From the NCBI GenBank assembly GCA_963746825.1, contig CAVVCU010000020.1, forward strand, positions 113,954-177,953: DNA of 64,000 nucleotides. Direction: 5' to 3'. Within the stretch, counting starts at the first letter, position 1. Each line of letters opens with the position of its first letter. A program made the translations under genes and the position numbers. Below the pieces are notes generated by a model. The model saw only the letters and a program-made list of their open reading frames with translations. It made no database searches and was not told where the DNA came from. Of this stretch, positions 51,302-64,000 are shown piece after piece. Source of the DNA: JACVRW01 sp963746825 (GTDB taxonomy: Bacteria; Actinomycetota; Thermoleophilia; Solirubrobacterales; Thermoleophilaceae).

Positions 51302-51335
51302 CCGCCAAGCATGGCGGGCGCGGTGGCGGCTCCGG

Positions 51336-53045
51336 CTAGCGGCAGGTGCGGCGCTTCTTGTCGATCGTGACCGAGCGCCCGTCGTCGAGGCGCACCCGGG
51401 CCCGGAGCAGGAAGCGCCGGCCGGGCAGCACGCCGGCCGCTCGCACGACCTTGCGGACCGGAGGCTTGACGTCGCGGGCCAGGCGCCGGAAGCTTGCCGG
51501 CTCGTCCGCGGCGCCGCGGCCGGGCCGCCGGCGCACGAGGAACTCCACCCGCCCGACGGCGCGCGCGTCGTCGCCGCGAACGGCCACGTTGAACCGGCAG
51601 CTGCGGCGAGCGGCGTCGAGACGCAGGGCCGGCTTGGCCCGGCACGAGCTGCCCGCGCAGTTGCGAAGCGCGGCGAGCCGTTCGGCCAGGGCGAACCGCA
51701 CCGAGGCGAGCGCCGGGTCGGTGGACCGGTTGGTGAGCTCGTCGGGATCGGTCTCGAGGTCGTAGAGCTCGCGCTCGCCGTTGGCGTGCTCGACCCACTT
51801 GTAGCGGTAGTTGCGCAGGGCGGTGTACGTCAGCCCGGCGTTGGTGCCGCCCTCGAGCAGGAGCTCGCGGCCCCACTGCACCCCGGGATCGTCGACCAGG
51901 TCGAGCAGGGAGCGACCGTCGGGCGCGCGGCCGGGCCTGGCGTCCGCGGCGTCGACGATCGTCGGCGCCAGGTCGGCGTTGGTCACGAGCTGCGACTGGC
52001 GCTCACCATCCGGCACTCCCGGCCCGCGCATGAGCAGCGGCAACCGGATCGAGGGCTCGTACACCAGCAGCTTGCCCTGCCGAACGCGGTGCTCGCCGTG
52101 GAAGAAGCCGTTGTCGCTGGTGAACAGGATCAGCGTGTCGTCCAGCTCGCCGGTGGCCTCGAGTCCGCCGACGATCGAGGCCACCGCCTCGTCCACCGCC
52201 AGCAGCGACTCGAGGCGCTGCTGATAGTTCTCCTGGATCGCGCCGAACACCTCCGGGGTGATCAGCGGCCGGCGCTGCATCAGCGCGGTCTTGTCGGTCA
52301 TGTCGGCCTCGTTGAACGACGCGGGCTGGGGCAGCGCGACGGTGGAGAAGGCGTTCACGTGGCGCGGCGCCACCGCGGGTGTCGTCTGGCCGGCCGGGTC
52401 GTCGAACTCTCGTGGCTGGCCCGAGTGGGGCGCGAGGAACGCGACCGACATGAAGAACGGCTGGTCCGACGGCGCGGCCGCGGCGATCAGCTCGTTGGCG
52501 CGCCGCGCGAAGAAGTCGGTGGAGTAGAACTCCGGCTCATTGGCCGCGCCGTAGGTGCGCAGCGTCCCGTTCTCGTTGACCGTGTAGTTCCAGAACGAGT
52601 AGGTCGAGGGATCGACCGTGCCGTGCCAGTCGTTGAAGCCCAGCGGGACCTCGGTGGGCGCGGACAGGCGGCCGTAGCCGTTGAGGAACTTGCCCACGTG
52701 CATGGTCCGGTAGCCCGCGGCCTGCAGCCAGAGCGGCAGCCAGTTCGACTTGTCAAGGCGGGTGTATCCGCCCAGCGGGGGCCCGTTGCCGAGCACGCCG
52801 TGGTTGTGGGCGTACTGGCCGGTGTACAGCGTCGCGCGCGAGGGACAGCAGAGCGAGTAGTTGACGAAGCTGCGCGTGAAGGTCGTGCCCTCCCCGCCGA
52901 TCAGCCTGTTGGTCTGCGCCATCACCGACATCGAGTCGAGTGTCTGGTCGTCGGTCATCAGCACGACGATGTTCGGCTTCGCCGCGGCCACCGGCGCCAG
53001 GGCTAGCGTGAGGACGGCGGTCAGGGCGGCGAGCGAGATGCGCAT
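51336..53045 (-). CDS. Secreted sulfatase family hydrolase
   Basis: A 569-residue exported alkaline-phosphatase-superfamily sulfatase. Signal peptide (LAALTAVLTLALAPVAAAKP), metal ligands in LMTDDQT, the formylglycine site CCPSRATLYTGQ (first Cys), HVGKFLNGYG and TSDNGFFHGEH are present. The last 120 residues are an extra Arg-rich beta domain (RAVGRVEFLVRRRPGRG) that may bind substrate or wall. Activity needs a formylglycine-generating enzyme elsewhere. Intact. Confidence 0.92.
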   Translation of the reverse strand: MRISLAALTAVLTLALAPVAAAKPNIVVLMTDDQTLDSMSVMAQTNRLIGGEGTTFTRSFVNYSLCCPSRATLYTGQYAHNHGVLGNGPPLGGYTRLDKSNWLPLWLQAAGYRTMHVGKFLNGYGRLSAPTEVPLGFNDWHGTVDPSTYSFWNYTVNENGTLRTYGAANEPEFYSTDFFARRANELIAAAAPSDQPFFMSVAFLAPHSGQPREFDDPAGQTTPAVAPRHVNAFSTVALPQPASFNEADMTDKTALMQRRPLITPEVFGAIQENYQQRLESLLAVDEAVASIVGGLEATGELDDTLILFTSDNGFFHGEHRVRQGKLLVYEPSIRLPLLMRGPGVPDGERQSQLVTNADLAPTIVDAADARPGRAPDGRSLLDLVDDPGVQWGRELLLEGGTNAGLTYTALRNYRYKWVEHANGERELYDLETDPDELTNRSTDPALASVRFALAERLAALRNCAGSSCRAKPALRLDAARRSCRFNVAVRGDDARAVGRVEFLVRRRPGRGAADEPASFRRLARDVKPPVRKVVRAAGVLPGRRFLLRARVRLDDGRSVTIDKKRRTCR

Positions 53046-53092
53046 GCCCCCTCAACACGCGCTTCGCGCAAAGGGTGCGGCAGGAGGCTCGC

Positions 53093-53389
53093 TCAGGGAA
53101 GCTCGCTCTCGAGGTCCTTCCTGAGCTGCTCGGCGTCGCGCTCGGCAGCCCCGCCCTGCTCGCGCGCCTCCTGCTCGAGGTCGTCCAGGCGCTTGCGAAT
53201 CTCCTCCTCCGAGGCGCCCTGCTCGATGTCCTCGCGCAGCTCCTGGCCCTGCTTCTCGACGTCCCCGGCGGCCTCCTCCACCTGGTTCTGCACGTCGCCG
53301 GCCGCGTCGTTGACGTCGTCCTCCCCACAGGCGGCGAGGGCGAGGGCCAAGCCGGTGGCGGCGAGTACCGCTGGGCGCTTGAGGTTCAT
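53093..53389 (-). CDS. Small coiled-coil lipoprotein
   Basis: A 98-residue lipoprotein from ATG 53389. The signal ends in LALAAC (lipobox), followed by an acidic coiled coil rich in Glu, Asp and Gln (NQVEEAAGDVEKQGQELRED, EEIRKRLDDLEQEAREQ). TACCCT lies 7 nt upstream on the coding strand. Function unknown. Divergent from the Lhr helicase gene. Confidence 0.82.
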   Translation of the reverse strand: MNLKRPAVLAATGLALALAACGEDDVNDAAGDVQNQVEEAAGDVEKQGQELREDIEQGASEEEIRKRLDDLEQEAREQGGAAERDAEQLRKDLESELP

Positions 53390-53418
53390 GCAGCCGAGGG
53401 TAGCCACACGGTACGCTC

Positions 53419-57801
<4,383 letters not shown>

Positions 57802-57810
57802 AGCCGTAGC

Positions 57811-57816
57811 TAGCGT
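57811..57816 (+). promoter_or_regulatory. Putative -10 element of a leaderless promoter
   Basis: TAGCGT, 7 nt upstream of the ATG at 57824, in the 22-bp gap after lhr. No ribosome site is present. Confidence 0.45.
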
Positions 57817-57823
57817 TAGAGCA

Positions 57824-59173
57824 ATGCTGCGGCTAGTCGCCGGCGTCGTGATCGTGCTGGCCCTGACTGCGCCGGTGGCGAGCGCCCAATCGGTGGAGAT
57901 CCGGGGCGCCGACCCCGAGGCCTACACGCTCGACCTGCGCTACATCGATCGCGGAGCGGGAGTGCTGGAGGGGCGGGAGCGCATCGACTTCGTCAACCGC
58001 GGGCCGGCCGCGCTCGATCGCGTTTGGCTGCGCCTGTGGGCCAACGGGCCCGAGCGTTGCCGCCCGCGCCGCATCGAGGTGGACGTCGAGGCCCCGGCCG
58101 TGGCGGGAAGCGAGGGCGTGAGCTGCTCGGCGCTGGAGGTTCGCCTCGGCGCGGCGGTGGCCCCGGGCGCGCTGGGCTCGATCTCGCTGCGCTTCACGGT
58201 TCGCGGCCGCCGCGCCCCCGATCGCTTCGGCCGTATCGGCACGACCGCCCTGCTCGGCAACGTGATTCCCGTGCTGGCGGTGGAGGACGGGAGCGGCCTG
58301 CACCTCGATCGGTACACCGATCTGGGCGAGAGCTTCTACTCCCTCTCCGCCCGCTGGGACGCCACCCTGCGCCTGCCCGCCCGGCTGCGCGCGGCCACCA
58401 CCGGGGCGGTGATCTCGGAGCGCGTGGCGGGCAACGAGCGAACGCTGCGGGTCCGCAGCGACCAGGCGCGCGACTTCGCCCTCGCCGTCGGGCGGCTGCG
58501 TGAGCGTGAGGCGACCGTGGGCGGCGTGAGGGTGCGTGTGCGCTTCGGCTCGCGCACCGGCGGCGTGCGGGGCAGCCTGCGCGCGGCCCGCCAGGCGGTG
58601 CGCGCCCTCGGCAAGCGCCTCGGTGCCTACGGCTCGAGCGAGATCGAGGTTGTGCTCCTTCCCGAGGGCCTCAGCCAGGGCCTGTTCGCCGGAATGGAGT
58701 ACCCCGAGCTGGTCTTCTCCCTGCCAATCGGAGAGGTGGTGAGCCACGAGGTGGCCCACCAGTGGTGGTACGGGCTCGTGGGCAACAACCAGTTCGAGGA
58801 GCCCTGGCTCGACGAGAGCTTCGCGCAGTACTCCCACGAGCGCCTGCATCCGCGGGTCAACCTGTGCCGGCCCGGCCGGCCCTACGAGCTGGTGCTGAGG
58901 CGCTGGCGCTCGTTCTCGCTCGATACCTCGATGGGGGTGTTCGGTCGCCGCGCTCCGGCGGCGGTGGGTGACGTGATCTACCTCGCGGGCTCGTGCTCGC
59001 TGCAGACGCTCGAGAAGGGGATCGGCCGAGATCGCATGACCGCCGTGCTGCGGCTGCTGCAGTCCCGTTTTCGCCATGGCGTGATGACCAAGGCCGACGT
59101 GCTGGCCGCCATACGCGAAGTCGCGCCAAGCTTCGACCTCGAGCGCTGGCAGCGGGTCGCGCGCCTACGCTGA
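57824..59173 (+). CDS. Secreted M1-like zinc metallopeptidase
   Basis: A 449-residue exported gluzincin. The signal peptide (LVAGVVIVLALTAPVASAQS) precedes a beta N-terminal domain (LDLRYIDRGAGVLEGRERID). The catalytic site is HEVAHQWWYG with the third ligand Glu in WLDESFAQYS, 18 residues on. The G(A/G)MEN exopeptidase motif is replaced by FAGMEYPELV, as in other M1-like bacterial proteins. Substrate unknown. The Nei gene follows after 4 bp. Confidence 0.88.
   Translation: MLRLVAGVVIVLALTAPVASAQSVEIRGADPEAYTLDLRYIDRGAGVLEGRERIDFVNRGPAALDRVWLRLWANGPERCRPRRIEVDVEAPAVAGSEGVSCSALEVRLGAAVAPGALGSISLRFTVRGRRAPDRFGRIGTTALLGNVIPVLAVEDGSGLHLDRYTDLGESFYSLSARWDATLRLPARLRAATTGAVISERVAGNERTLRVRSDQARDFALAVGRLREREATVGGVRVRVRFGSRTGGVRGSLRAARQAVRALGKRLGAYGSSEIEVVLLPEGLSQGLFAGMEYPELVFSLPIGEVVSHEVAHQWWYGLVGNNQFEEPWLDESFAQYSHERLHPRVNLCRPGRPYELVLRRWRSFSLDTSMGVFGRRAPAAVGDVIYLAGSCSLQTLEKGIGRDRMTAVLRLLQSRFRHGVMTKADVLAAIREVAPSFDLERWQRVARLR
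59166..59171 (+). promoter_or_regulatory. Putative -10 element of a leaderless promoter
   Basis: TACGCT lies 6 nt before the ATG of the Nei gene, overlapping the last codons of the M1 peptidase gene. Same spacing as at 16981 and 25342. Confidence 0.4.
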
Positions 59174-59177
59174 ATCC

Positions 59178-59993
59178 ATGCCCGAGGGCGACACGATCCA
59201 CAGCGCCGCCCGCCGCGTGGGGGCGGCCCTCGTCGGGCACGAGATCGAGGAGATCGCGACTCCTCAGCGCCGCCACGCCATGGACCGCTGGCCCGAGCGC
59301 CTCGCCGGGCGCGAGGTGCGCGCGGTCGACGCCCACGGCAAGCACCTCTTCATCCGCTTCGACGGCGAGCTCACGCTGCACTCGCACCTGCGCATGACGG
59401 GCAAGTGGGGCGTCTACCGCCGCGGCGAGCGCTGGCGGCGCTCTCCGCGGCGCGCCTGGCTCGTGATCCGCACCGCCGAGCACGAGGTCGTGGAGTTCGA
59501 CGGCCCGGTGCTCGAGCTGATGACCGAGTCGCGCACCCGCTTCGACCGCCGGCTGGCCATGCTCGGCCCCGACGTGCTGGCCGAGGAGTTCGACGAGGGT
59601 CAGTTCCTCGCCCGGCTGCGCCGCGACGACTCCACCCGTGGGATCGGCGACGCACTGCTCGACCAGCGCACGCTGGCCGGCATCGGCAACGTGTGGAAGT
59701 CCGAGGGCTGCTTCCTGGCCGGCCTCGATCCCTGGCGGCGCACCGGCGAGGTGTCCGACGAGGAGGTGCTCGGCGTGGTGCGCGGGATCCGGCCGCTGAT
59801 GCGCCTGTCGGTGGAGCGTGGCGGGCGGATCGTGACCTACGAGCCGACCCGCAGAGATCCGCGCGGTGACACGCGGATGTGGGTCTTCGAGCGGACCGGC
59901 CTGCCCTGCCGGCGCTGCGGCACCCGGATCCGCGCGCGCGGCCAGGGCGACGACAACCGCACGACCTACTGGTGCCCCTCGTGCCAGCGCTGA
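59178..59993 (+). CDS. Endonuclease VIII/Fpg-family DNA glycosylase (Nei2-like)
   Basis: A 271-residue bifunctional DNA glycosylase/AP lyase for oxidized bases. The N terminus MPEGDTIHSAARR has the catalytic Pro1-Glu2 and the Nei-type GDT; a Lys of the beta sheet is in HGKHLFIRFDG. The helix-two-turn-helix appears in LLDQRTLAGIGNVWKSE, and a C-terminal zinc finger is CRRCGTRI...YWCPSCQR. Intact. Confidence 0.92.
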   Translation: MPEGDTIHSAARRVGAALVGHEIEEIATPQRRHAMDRWPERLAGREVRAVDAHGKHLFIRFDGELTLHSHLRMTGKWGVYRRGERWRRSPRRAWLVIRTAEHEVVEFDGPVLELMTESRTRFDRRLAMLGPDVLAEEFDEGQFLARLRRDDSTRGIGDALLDQRTLAGIGNVWKSEGCFLAGLDPWRRTGEVSDEEVLGVVRGIRPLMRLSVERGGRIVTYEPTRRDPRGDTRMWVFERTGLPCRRCGTRIRARGQGDDNRTTYWCPSCQR

Positions 59994-60670
59994 TTCGCGT
60001 GGGCCACAAGGGAGCCGATCACGTGGCTCCCGGCAACACCGTCGAGAGCTTCGACGCCGCGCTCGAGCACGGGGTGGACATGATCGAGTTCGACGTGCTG
60101 CGCACCGCCGACGGCCGCCTCGTGCTGGCCCACGACGGCGAGGACGCCACCAGCCGGGAGCCGCTCACCCTCGAGGAAGGACTCGACCACTTCGCGGGCG
60201 ACGCCTACGCCGGCGTCGAGCTCGACGTCGACCTCAAGCTGCCGGGCTACGAGCGGGAGGTGGTCGACGGCCTGGCCGAGCGCGGGCTGACAGAGCGCTC
60301 GCTGGTGTCGACCATGTTCACCGAGAGCCTGGATCGCCTGGGCGAGCTTGCTCCCGGGCTGCGCAGGGGCTGGTCGGTGCCCCGGGTGAAGCGCAACTGG
60401 GTGCGCTCACCCTTCGCAATTCCCGCCTACGCGGTCGCCCGGGTGATGAGGGCGCGCCTGCCCGGCCAGGCCGCCGCGCGGATCCGGGCCGGGGGCTGCG
60501 AGGCGATCATGTGCCACCAGATCCTCGTGAGCCGCGGGCTGGTGCAGGCCGTGCACGGCGCCGGCGGGCAGGTCTACGTGTGGACGGTGGACAACGCCGA
60601 CCGGATAGCCGCTCTCGAGGGCATGGGCGTGGACGGCGTGATCACCAACGACCCGCGGCTGTTCGCGTGA
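59981..60670 (+). CDS. Glycerophosphodiester phosphodiesterase (GDPD) family protein
   Basis: A 229-residue TIM-barrel phosphodiesterase. The core is VGHKGADHVAPGNTVESFDA, GVDMIEFDVLRTADGRLVLA, HDGED, and GVELDVDLK. The usual HRG and PENT are HKG and PGNT here, a variant that several actinobacterial members share. No signal peptide. Start options are GTG 59981 (chosen, overlapping nei by 13 bp) and GTG 59999. Cleaves glycerophosphodiesters to glycerol-3-phosphate in the family. Confidence 0.86.
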   Translation: MPALIRVGHKGADHVAPGNTVESFDAALEHGVDMIEFDVLRTADGRLVLAHDGEDATSREPLTLEEGLDHFAGDAYAGVELDVDLKLPGYEREVVDGLAERGLTERSLVSTMFTESLDRLGELAPGLRRGWSVPRVKRNWVRSPFAIPAYAVARVMRARLPGQAAARIRAGGCEAIMCHQILVSRGLVQAVHGAGGQVYVWTVDNADRIAALEGMGVDGVITNDPRLFA

Positions 60671-60679
60671 AGCCGCGGC

Positions 60680-61097
60680 TCAGCCGACGGCGCAGGTGCC
60701 GGTGACCAGCGTCTGGCTGCGCGCCGGCCCACTGCAGCTCGGCCACCGCGCGCAGCTGGTAGGAGAAGCCCGCCGGCACCGAGATGTTGAAGGTCCAGCC
60801 CGCCTGACCCCAGGTGTACTCGGCCGATCCCGCGGCCTGCCAGGGAGAGGTGGCGGCTCCGTTGAGCGGCACCCAGCCGCCCGGGCTCAGCCACTGGGCG
60901 GTGAAGCGCACCGACATCGCCGCCGTCGAACCGTCGCCGGCCATCTGCGCCCGGGCGCCGAGCTGAGTGGGCGAGCAGGCGTTCACCTGGGCCCACGACT
61001 GCGCCAGCTGCTCCTGCGCACTCGCCATGCCCGGGCCCACGCCGGCCAACGCCACGCAGATCGCGGTCGCTATGAGGGTCTTCCGAAGCACCGGCAT
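60680..61097 (-). CDS. Small secreted protein of an unnamed paralogous family, late frameshift
   Basis: An exported protein of about 139 residues starting at ATG 61097 (LIATAICVALAGVGPGMASA signal). The mature part holds CSPTQLGARAQMAGDGS, MSVRFTAQWLSPGGWVPLNG and AGSAEYTWGQAGWTFNISVP, matching the gene at 61175. Near the end one extra base after ELQWAGAQ shifts the frame; the corrected tail QTLVTGTCAVG ends at the stop 60680. Length 3n+1. The Cys in both proteins suggest a disulfide. Function unknown. Confidence 0.7.
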
Positions 61098-61174
61098 ATG
61101 TATCGGCGGGCGGCGATTGCCGCTCAAGCTGCAGCCTAGCGGCTACCGGTGCGTTCCGGGAAGCCTGAAGGCGT

Positions 61175-61801
61175 CTAGTAGATCAGGCAGGCGGCCTTCG
61201 ACGTGCCCGCCGGATCACCGCCGTCCACTCCCGGTATCCCGGTCTCGGTGGCCCTGATCGCGGAGCGGATGACCCGCCCGGCCGTCCGGCCGCGCCGAGC
61301 ACTTCCCGTGGCGCCGGCGGCCGCCCTGGCCCGCCACTCGAACTCCACGTGGGCCCGCATGGTGAAGGTCACGCCCTCGGGCGGCGGCGCGAAGGAGAAG
61401 GTCCAACCTGCCTGGCGGCGCGCGGACTGCGCCGACCCCGCTTGCACCCACGATGAGACACCCGAGCCGCCCACCGCCGTCCAGGCCTGGCGCGACCGGC
61501 TCCAGTACTCGGCCGAGAAGCGCATCCACATGCGCTGGTCGGTGCCGTTGCCCGGCATGCTGGCGCGGATACCCATGGAGTCGGGATTGGCGGCGGTGTC
61601 GCAGATGTTGACCGTCGCCCACAGCGCCGGCGCGCGCGCGGCTCGGGCCACTCCGTAGGACGGGCCGGTGGTGACCGCCTGAGGCTCGGCGACCGCGATG
61701 TCGGGCACCTCCGCGGGCGGATCCTGCGCAAGGGCGCTCGAGGGCAGCGCGAGCGCGCCCGCGCATGCGAGCATGGCCAGAGTTGTGATGGGGCGGGCCA
61801 C
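61175..61801 (-). CDS. Secreted protein of an unnamed paralogous family
   Basis: A 208-residue exported protein from GTG 61801 with signal TLAMLACAGALALPSSALAQ. The domain NICDTAANPDSMGIRASMPG, MWMRFSAEYWSRSRQAWTAV and AGSAQSARRQAGWTFSFAPP parallels the neighbour at 60680 (shared VNxC, MGxRAxMPGxG, MRFxAxW, AGSAxxxxxQAGWTF, RAxVEFxW). It has a longer Arg/Gly-rich C terminus with a final Cys (ACLIY). GATTAAGGGGGC directly precedes the start codon. No known family. Confidence 0.75.
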   Translation of the reverse strand: MARPITTLAMLACAGALALPSSALAQDPPAEVPDIAVAEPQAVTTGPSYGVARAARAPALWATVNICDTAANPDSMGIRASMPGNGTDQRMWMRFSAEYWSRSRQAWTAVGGSGVSSWVQAGSAQSARRQAGWTFSFAPPPEGVTFTMRAHVEFEWRARAAAGATGSARRGRTAGRVIRSAIRATETGIPGVDGGDPAGTSKAACLIY

Positions 61802-61888
61802 GCCCCCTTAATCGGGCGGGGAGGCCCCTACCTTGAACCCCACCCCGAATCGGGCGTGATGAACTGGACGCTGGTTCGTAGTGGGTAG

Positions 61889-62425
61889 GTGAACGAGGCT
61901 GTCGCCGAGCGAATGCCGGTCGTGAGCGGGACGGAAACGGAGAGCTTCGCCGCGCTCTACGAGCGGACGTTCCCGCGCGTGTACGCCTACGTGGCGTCGC
62001 TGCTGCGCGACCGCTCGGCGGCCGAGGACGTGACCGCGCAGGCCTTCGAGCGCGCCTACCGCAAGCGATCGAGCTACCGCTCGCGGCGCGGCAGCATGGA
62101 GGCCTGGCTCTTCGGCATCGCCCGCAACGCGGCACTCGACGAGCTGCGCCGCCACAAGCGCCGGGCCAGCCTCGAGAGCGACCCCGAGGACACCGCCGCG
62201 CGCTCCCTCGAGGACCACGCCGAGCTGGCACTGCGCCGCGAGGTGGTGCGCGCCGCGATGGCCACGCTCGACGGCAAGGAACGCGACCTGATCGCCCTCA
62301 AGTTCTCGGGCGGCCTGTCCAACGCGGAGATCGCACGGGTGCTCGGCATGTCCGAGACCAACGCCGGAACGCGACTGCACCGTGCCCTGACGAAGCTGCG
62401 AAAGGCCTGCAATGACGCCTCCTGA
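61889..62425 (+). CDS. RNA polymerase ECF-type sigma factor
   Basis: A 178-residue sigma factor. Region 2 is FAALYERTFPRVYAYVASLL to AWLFGIARNAALDELRRHKR; region 4 is LDGKERDLIALKFSGGLSNA, RVLGMSETNAGTRLHRALTK. Start GTG 61889 or ATG 61913. It overlaps the DUF4349 anti-sigma-like gene by 14 bp, so the two are coupled, the usual arrangement for an ECF factor and its membrane regulator. Target promoters unknown; the divergent secreted-protein gene at 61801 is a candidate. Confidence 0.92.
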   Translation: MNEAVAERMPVVSGTETESFAALYERTFPRVYAYVASLLRDRSAAEDVTAQAFERAYRKRSSYRSRRGSMEAWLFGIARNAALDELRRHKRRASLESDPEDTAARSLEDHAELALRREVVRAAMATLDGKERDLIALKFSGGLSNAEIARVLGMSETNAGTRLHRALTKLRKACNDAS

Positions 62426-63569
62426 CGACACCGCCACGATCGCGCGCGAGCTGCACGCCGTCGACGCCGCGCTCGACAGCGGCGCGGTCGCGCATGAGGA
62501 CCCGGGCGCTCGCGAGCTGCAGGAGCTGGCTCTGGCGCTGCGAGCGGACTCGCCCGTGCCCGACCCGTCGTTCGCGAAGGAGCTGGAGCGGCGGGTGGAG
62601 CAGGGCTTCCCGCGTGACGCGGGAAGCCCTCCCTCGCGCTTTCGGCTTCCCCGGGTGAACCTGGTTCCAGTGGCGGGCGTGGTGGCGCCGCTCCTGCTGA
62701 TCGCGGTGATCGTGTTCGCGGCCGACGGCGGGGACAGCGACGAGGCCTCGACCGGCGGCGGTTCGGTGCAGACCCAGCCGGCCCCCGAGAGCAGCGCCGA
62801 GGATTCCGCCGGAGGCGGAGGCGGCGCCGCCGACCAGGGCGCCCTCGCCGCTCCCGCCCAGGAGGCGCCGCGCTTCGAGCCCAGTCAGCGCCAGCGCCGG
62901 ATCGAGCGCTCCATCGCCATGACCCTCACTGCGCCGGACGACGAGATCCCCTCGCTGGCCGACGGCGTGAACCGCGTGGCGGCCCGCAACGGGGGCTTCG
63001 TCCTTTCCTCGGAGCTCGACACCGGCGACACCGGCGCGAGCGCCTCGTACGAGCTGCGCATTCCCACGGGCCGCCTGCAGAACGCGCTGCGCGGGCTGGC
63101 CGCGCTGGGCACGGTCAGCTCTCAGAGCCAGAGCGGGCAGGACGTGACGCGTGACTTCGTCACCGCCGCCGATCGCCTGGAGGCGGCCCGGGCCGAGCGC
63201 CGCAGCCTCCTGCGCCGCCTAGAGGCGGCCGACACCGACGCCCAGGCCGAAGCCATCCGCGCGCGCCTCGACCTGGTGGCGGGCGAGATCAACGGCCTGC
63301 GCTCCCAGCTTCGCGACCTGCGCCTGCGCACCGACTACGCGATCGTGTCCGTGGACCTGATCGGCGAGGCGGGCGACGAGGGCTCGGGCGGCGGCGCCGG
63401 TGGCTCCTTCGACGACGCCGTGGGCGACGCCGGCGATCTCCTGGTGGGCTTCGCGGGTGTGCTCATCCGGGTGCTGGCCATTGCCCTGCCGCTCGGCCTG
63501 ATGGCGGCGCTCGGGTGGATGGTCACCGTCGGTCTGCGCCGCCGCCGCCGCGAGCAGGCGCTGGCCTGA
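62412..63569 (+). CDS. DUF4349 transmembrane anti-sigma-like protein
   Basis: A 385-residue membrane protein. The cytoplasmic N terminus (IARELHAVDAALDSGAVAHE) resembles anti-sigma leaders, a first helix is VPVAGVVAPLLLIAVIVFAA, then a Gly/Ser/Glu spacer, the DUF4349 domain (residues about 155-320: SIAMTLTAPDDEIPSLADGV, LRIPTGRLQNALRGL, VTAADRLEAARAERRSLL coiled coil) and a final helix (VLIRVLAIALPLGLMAALGW). Probably holds the upstream sigma factor inactive until an envelope signal. Anti-sigma activity is inferred from position. Confidence 0.87.
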   Translation: MTPPDDTATIARELHAVDAALDSGAVAHEDPGARELQELALALRADSPVPDPSFAKELERRVEQGFPRDAGSPPSRFRLPRVNLVPVAGVVAPLLLIAVIVFAADGGDSDEASTGGGSVQTQPAPESSAEDSAGGGGGAADQGALAAPAQEAPRFEPSQRQRRIERSIAMTLTAPDDEIPSLADGVNRVAARNGGFVLSSELDTGDTGASASYELRIPTGRLQNALRGLAALGTVSSQSQSGQDVTRDFVTAADRLEAARAERRSLLRRLEAADTDAQAEAIRARLDLVAGEINGLRSQLRDLRLRTDYAIVSVDLIGEAGDEGSGGGAGGSFDDAVGDAGDLLVGFAGVLIRVLAIALPLGLMAALGWMVTVGLRRRRREQALA

Positions 63570-63573
63570 TCGG

Positions 63574-64000
63574 TCAGCGGGCCGGCGGGCGCCCGCCGGG
63601 AGTGGCCACCGCTCTGGCGGCCAGCCGACAGCCGGCGGCAAGCGCCTCACCGGGCTCGGCACCGGCCTGGCGCGCGGCGATCAGCCCGGCGGCGAAGGCG
63701 TCCCCCGCGCCGGTGGTGTCCGTGACGGCCGTGACCGGCTCGGCCCCAACGCGTTCCAGCGAGCGGCCGTCGGTCCACAGCGCGCCGTCCGCGCCCAGGG
63801 TCACCACCACCTCCAAGAAATGCTCCGTCAAGCGGCGAGCGGCGGCCTCGGCGTCGGCCTCCCCGGTCAGGGCCTGCGCCTCGTCGGCGTTGGGCACCAG
63901 CAGGCCGGCGCCCGGCGCGAGGTCGAGGAACGCGGGCGACAGCAGCGCCGCTGACGAGGGGTCGACGGAGACCGTCATGCCGCGGTCGCGAGCCCGGGCG
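63574..64000 (-). CDS. PfkB family carbohydrate kinase, 5' partial
   Basis: C-terminal 142 residues of a ribokinase-type sugar kinase; the rest lies beyond the window edge. Visible are LVPNADEAQALTGEADAEAA, VVVTLGADGALWTDG and the anion-hole/catalytic motif DTTGAGDAFAAG near the end. The family phosphorylates sugars or nucleosides such as ribose or adenosine. Substrate unknown. It ends 4 bp from the DUF4349 gene. Confidence 0.88.
   Translation of the reverse strand, partial: ARARDRGMTVSVDPSSAALLSPAFLDLAPGAGLLVPNADEAQALTGEADAEAAARRLTEHFLEVVVTLGADGALWTDGRSLERVGAEPVTAVTDTTGAGDAFAAGLIAARQAGAEPGEALAAGCRLAARAVATPGGRPPAR

Overview
The window is GC-rich (about 70%), densely packed chromosomal DNA, probably from an actinobacterium of the Thermoleophilia/Solirubrobacterales type. 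The clues are a natural PafB-PafC fusion, PRC-barrel/DUF2382, DUF3618, DUF4235 and DUF4349 proteins, an Lhr-type helicase, frequent GTG starts and many ATGA/GTGA gene junctions. The assignment rests on gene content, not on a marker-gene tree. One tRNA gene (tRNA-Phe) is present. I see no rRNA, insertion sequence, prophage or CRISPR array.

Layout. 1-12.9 kb is a peptide or amide scavenging locus: a CocE/S15-like hydrolase, an oligopeptide ABC transporter (binding protein, two permeases, two ATPases) whose genes overlap by 4 bp down to a Rieske oxygenase, an S9 peptidase, an HDAC-like deacetylase, and a divergent P1 (DmpA-type) peptidase with a small VOC protein. 12.9-17.7 kb holds a secreted alpha/alpha-barrel protein facing a HEAT-repeat protein that is coupled to a processive GT2 glycosyltransferase. 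17.7-23.5 kb is a stress or envelope island: PRC-barrel/DUF2382 proteins (one decayed), small conserved proteins, an MscS-like protein without its beta domain, DUF2294, YihY/BrkB, DUF4235, DUF3618 and Holin-X proteins. 23.6-31 kb has an ECF sigma factor with a possible anti-sigma relative, a large LuxR/ATPase regulator, an LpqC-like esterase, VOC and cupin proteins and a TetR regulator.

31-34 kb shows three regulator or metal-response modules with visible palindromic operators: an ArsR-SRPBCC fusion, a DUF4396 membrane protein behind a CsoR-like site, and a TetR/cupin pair. 34.1-36.3 kb is a TIR-transmembrane-WD40-like gene broken by many frameshifts. 36.3-41.4 kb carries ferritin-like, EcsC, YhaM-type HD nuclease, SHOCT and PafBC genes. 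41.6-44.1 kb is a secreted M14 carboxypeptidase with many frameshifts. 44.1-47.4 kb encodes a PPOX protein followed by rmlA-rmlD-rmlB for dTDP-sugar synthesis; rmlC is not in the window, and rmlA has no canonical start codon. 47.4-64 kb holds a CAP protein, an ABC exporter, family 5 uracil-DNA glycosylase, an SGNH lipoprotein, a sulfatase, Lhr helicase, an M1-like peptidase, Nei, GDPD, two related secreted proteins of unknown function, an ECF sigma factor with a DUF4349 anti-sigma-like partner, and the end of a PfkB kinase gene.

Two properties cut across the window. Many transcription units begin with a TANNNT hexamer 6-8 nt before the start codon, which is the signature of leaderless mRNAs. 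Five otherwise intact genes carry one or two single-base excesses, as does the small secreted protein gene at 60.7 kb. This looks more like sequence error than decay. The TIR-WD40 and M14 loci are different: they carry dense mixed indels and are better called pseudogenes.
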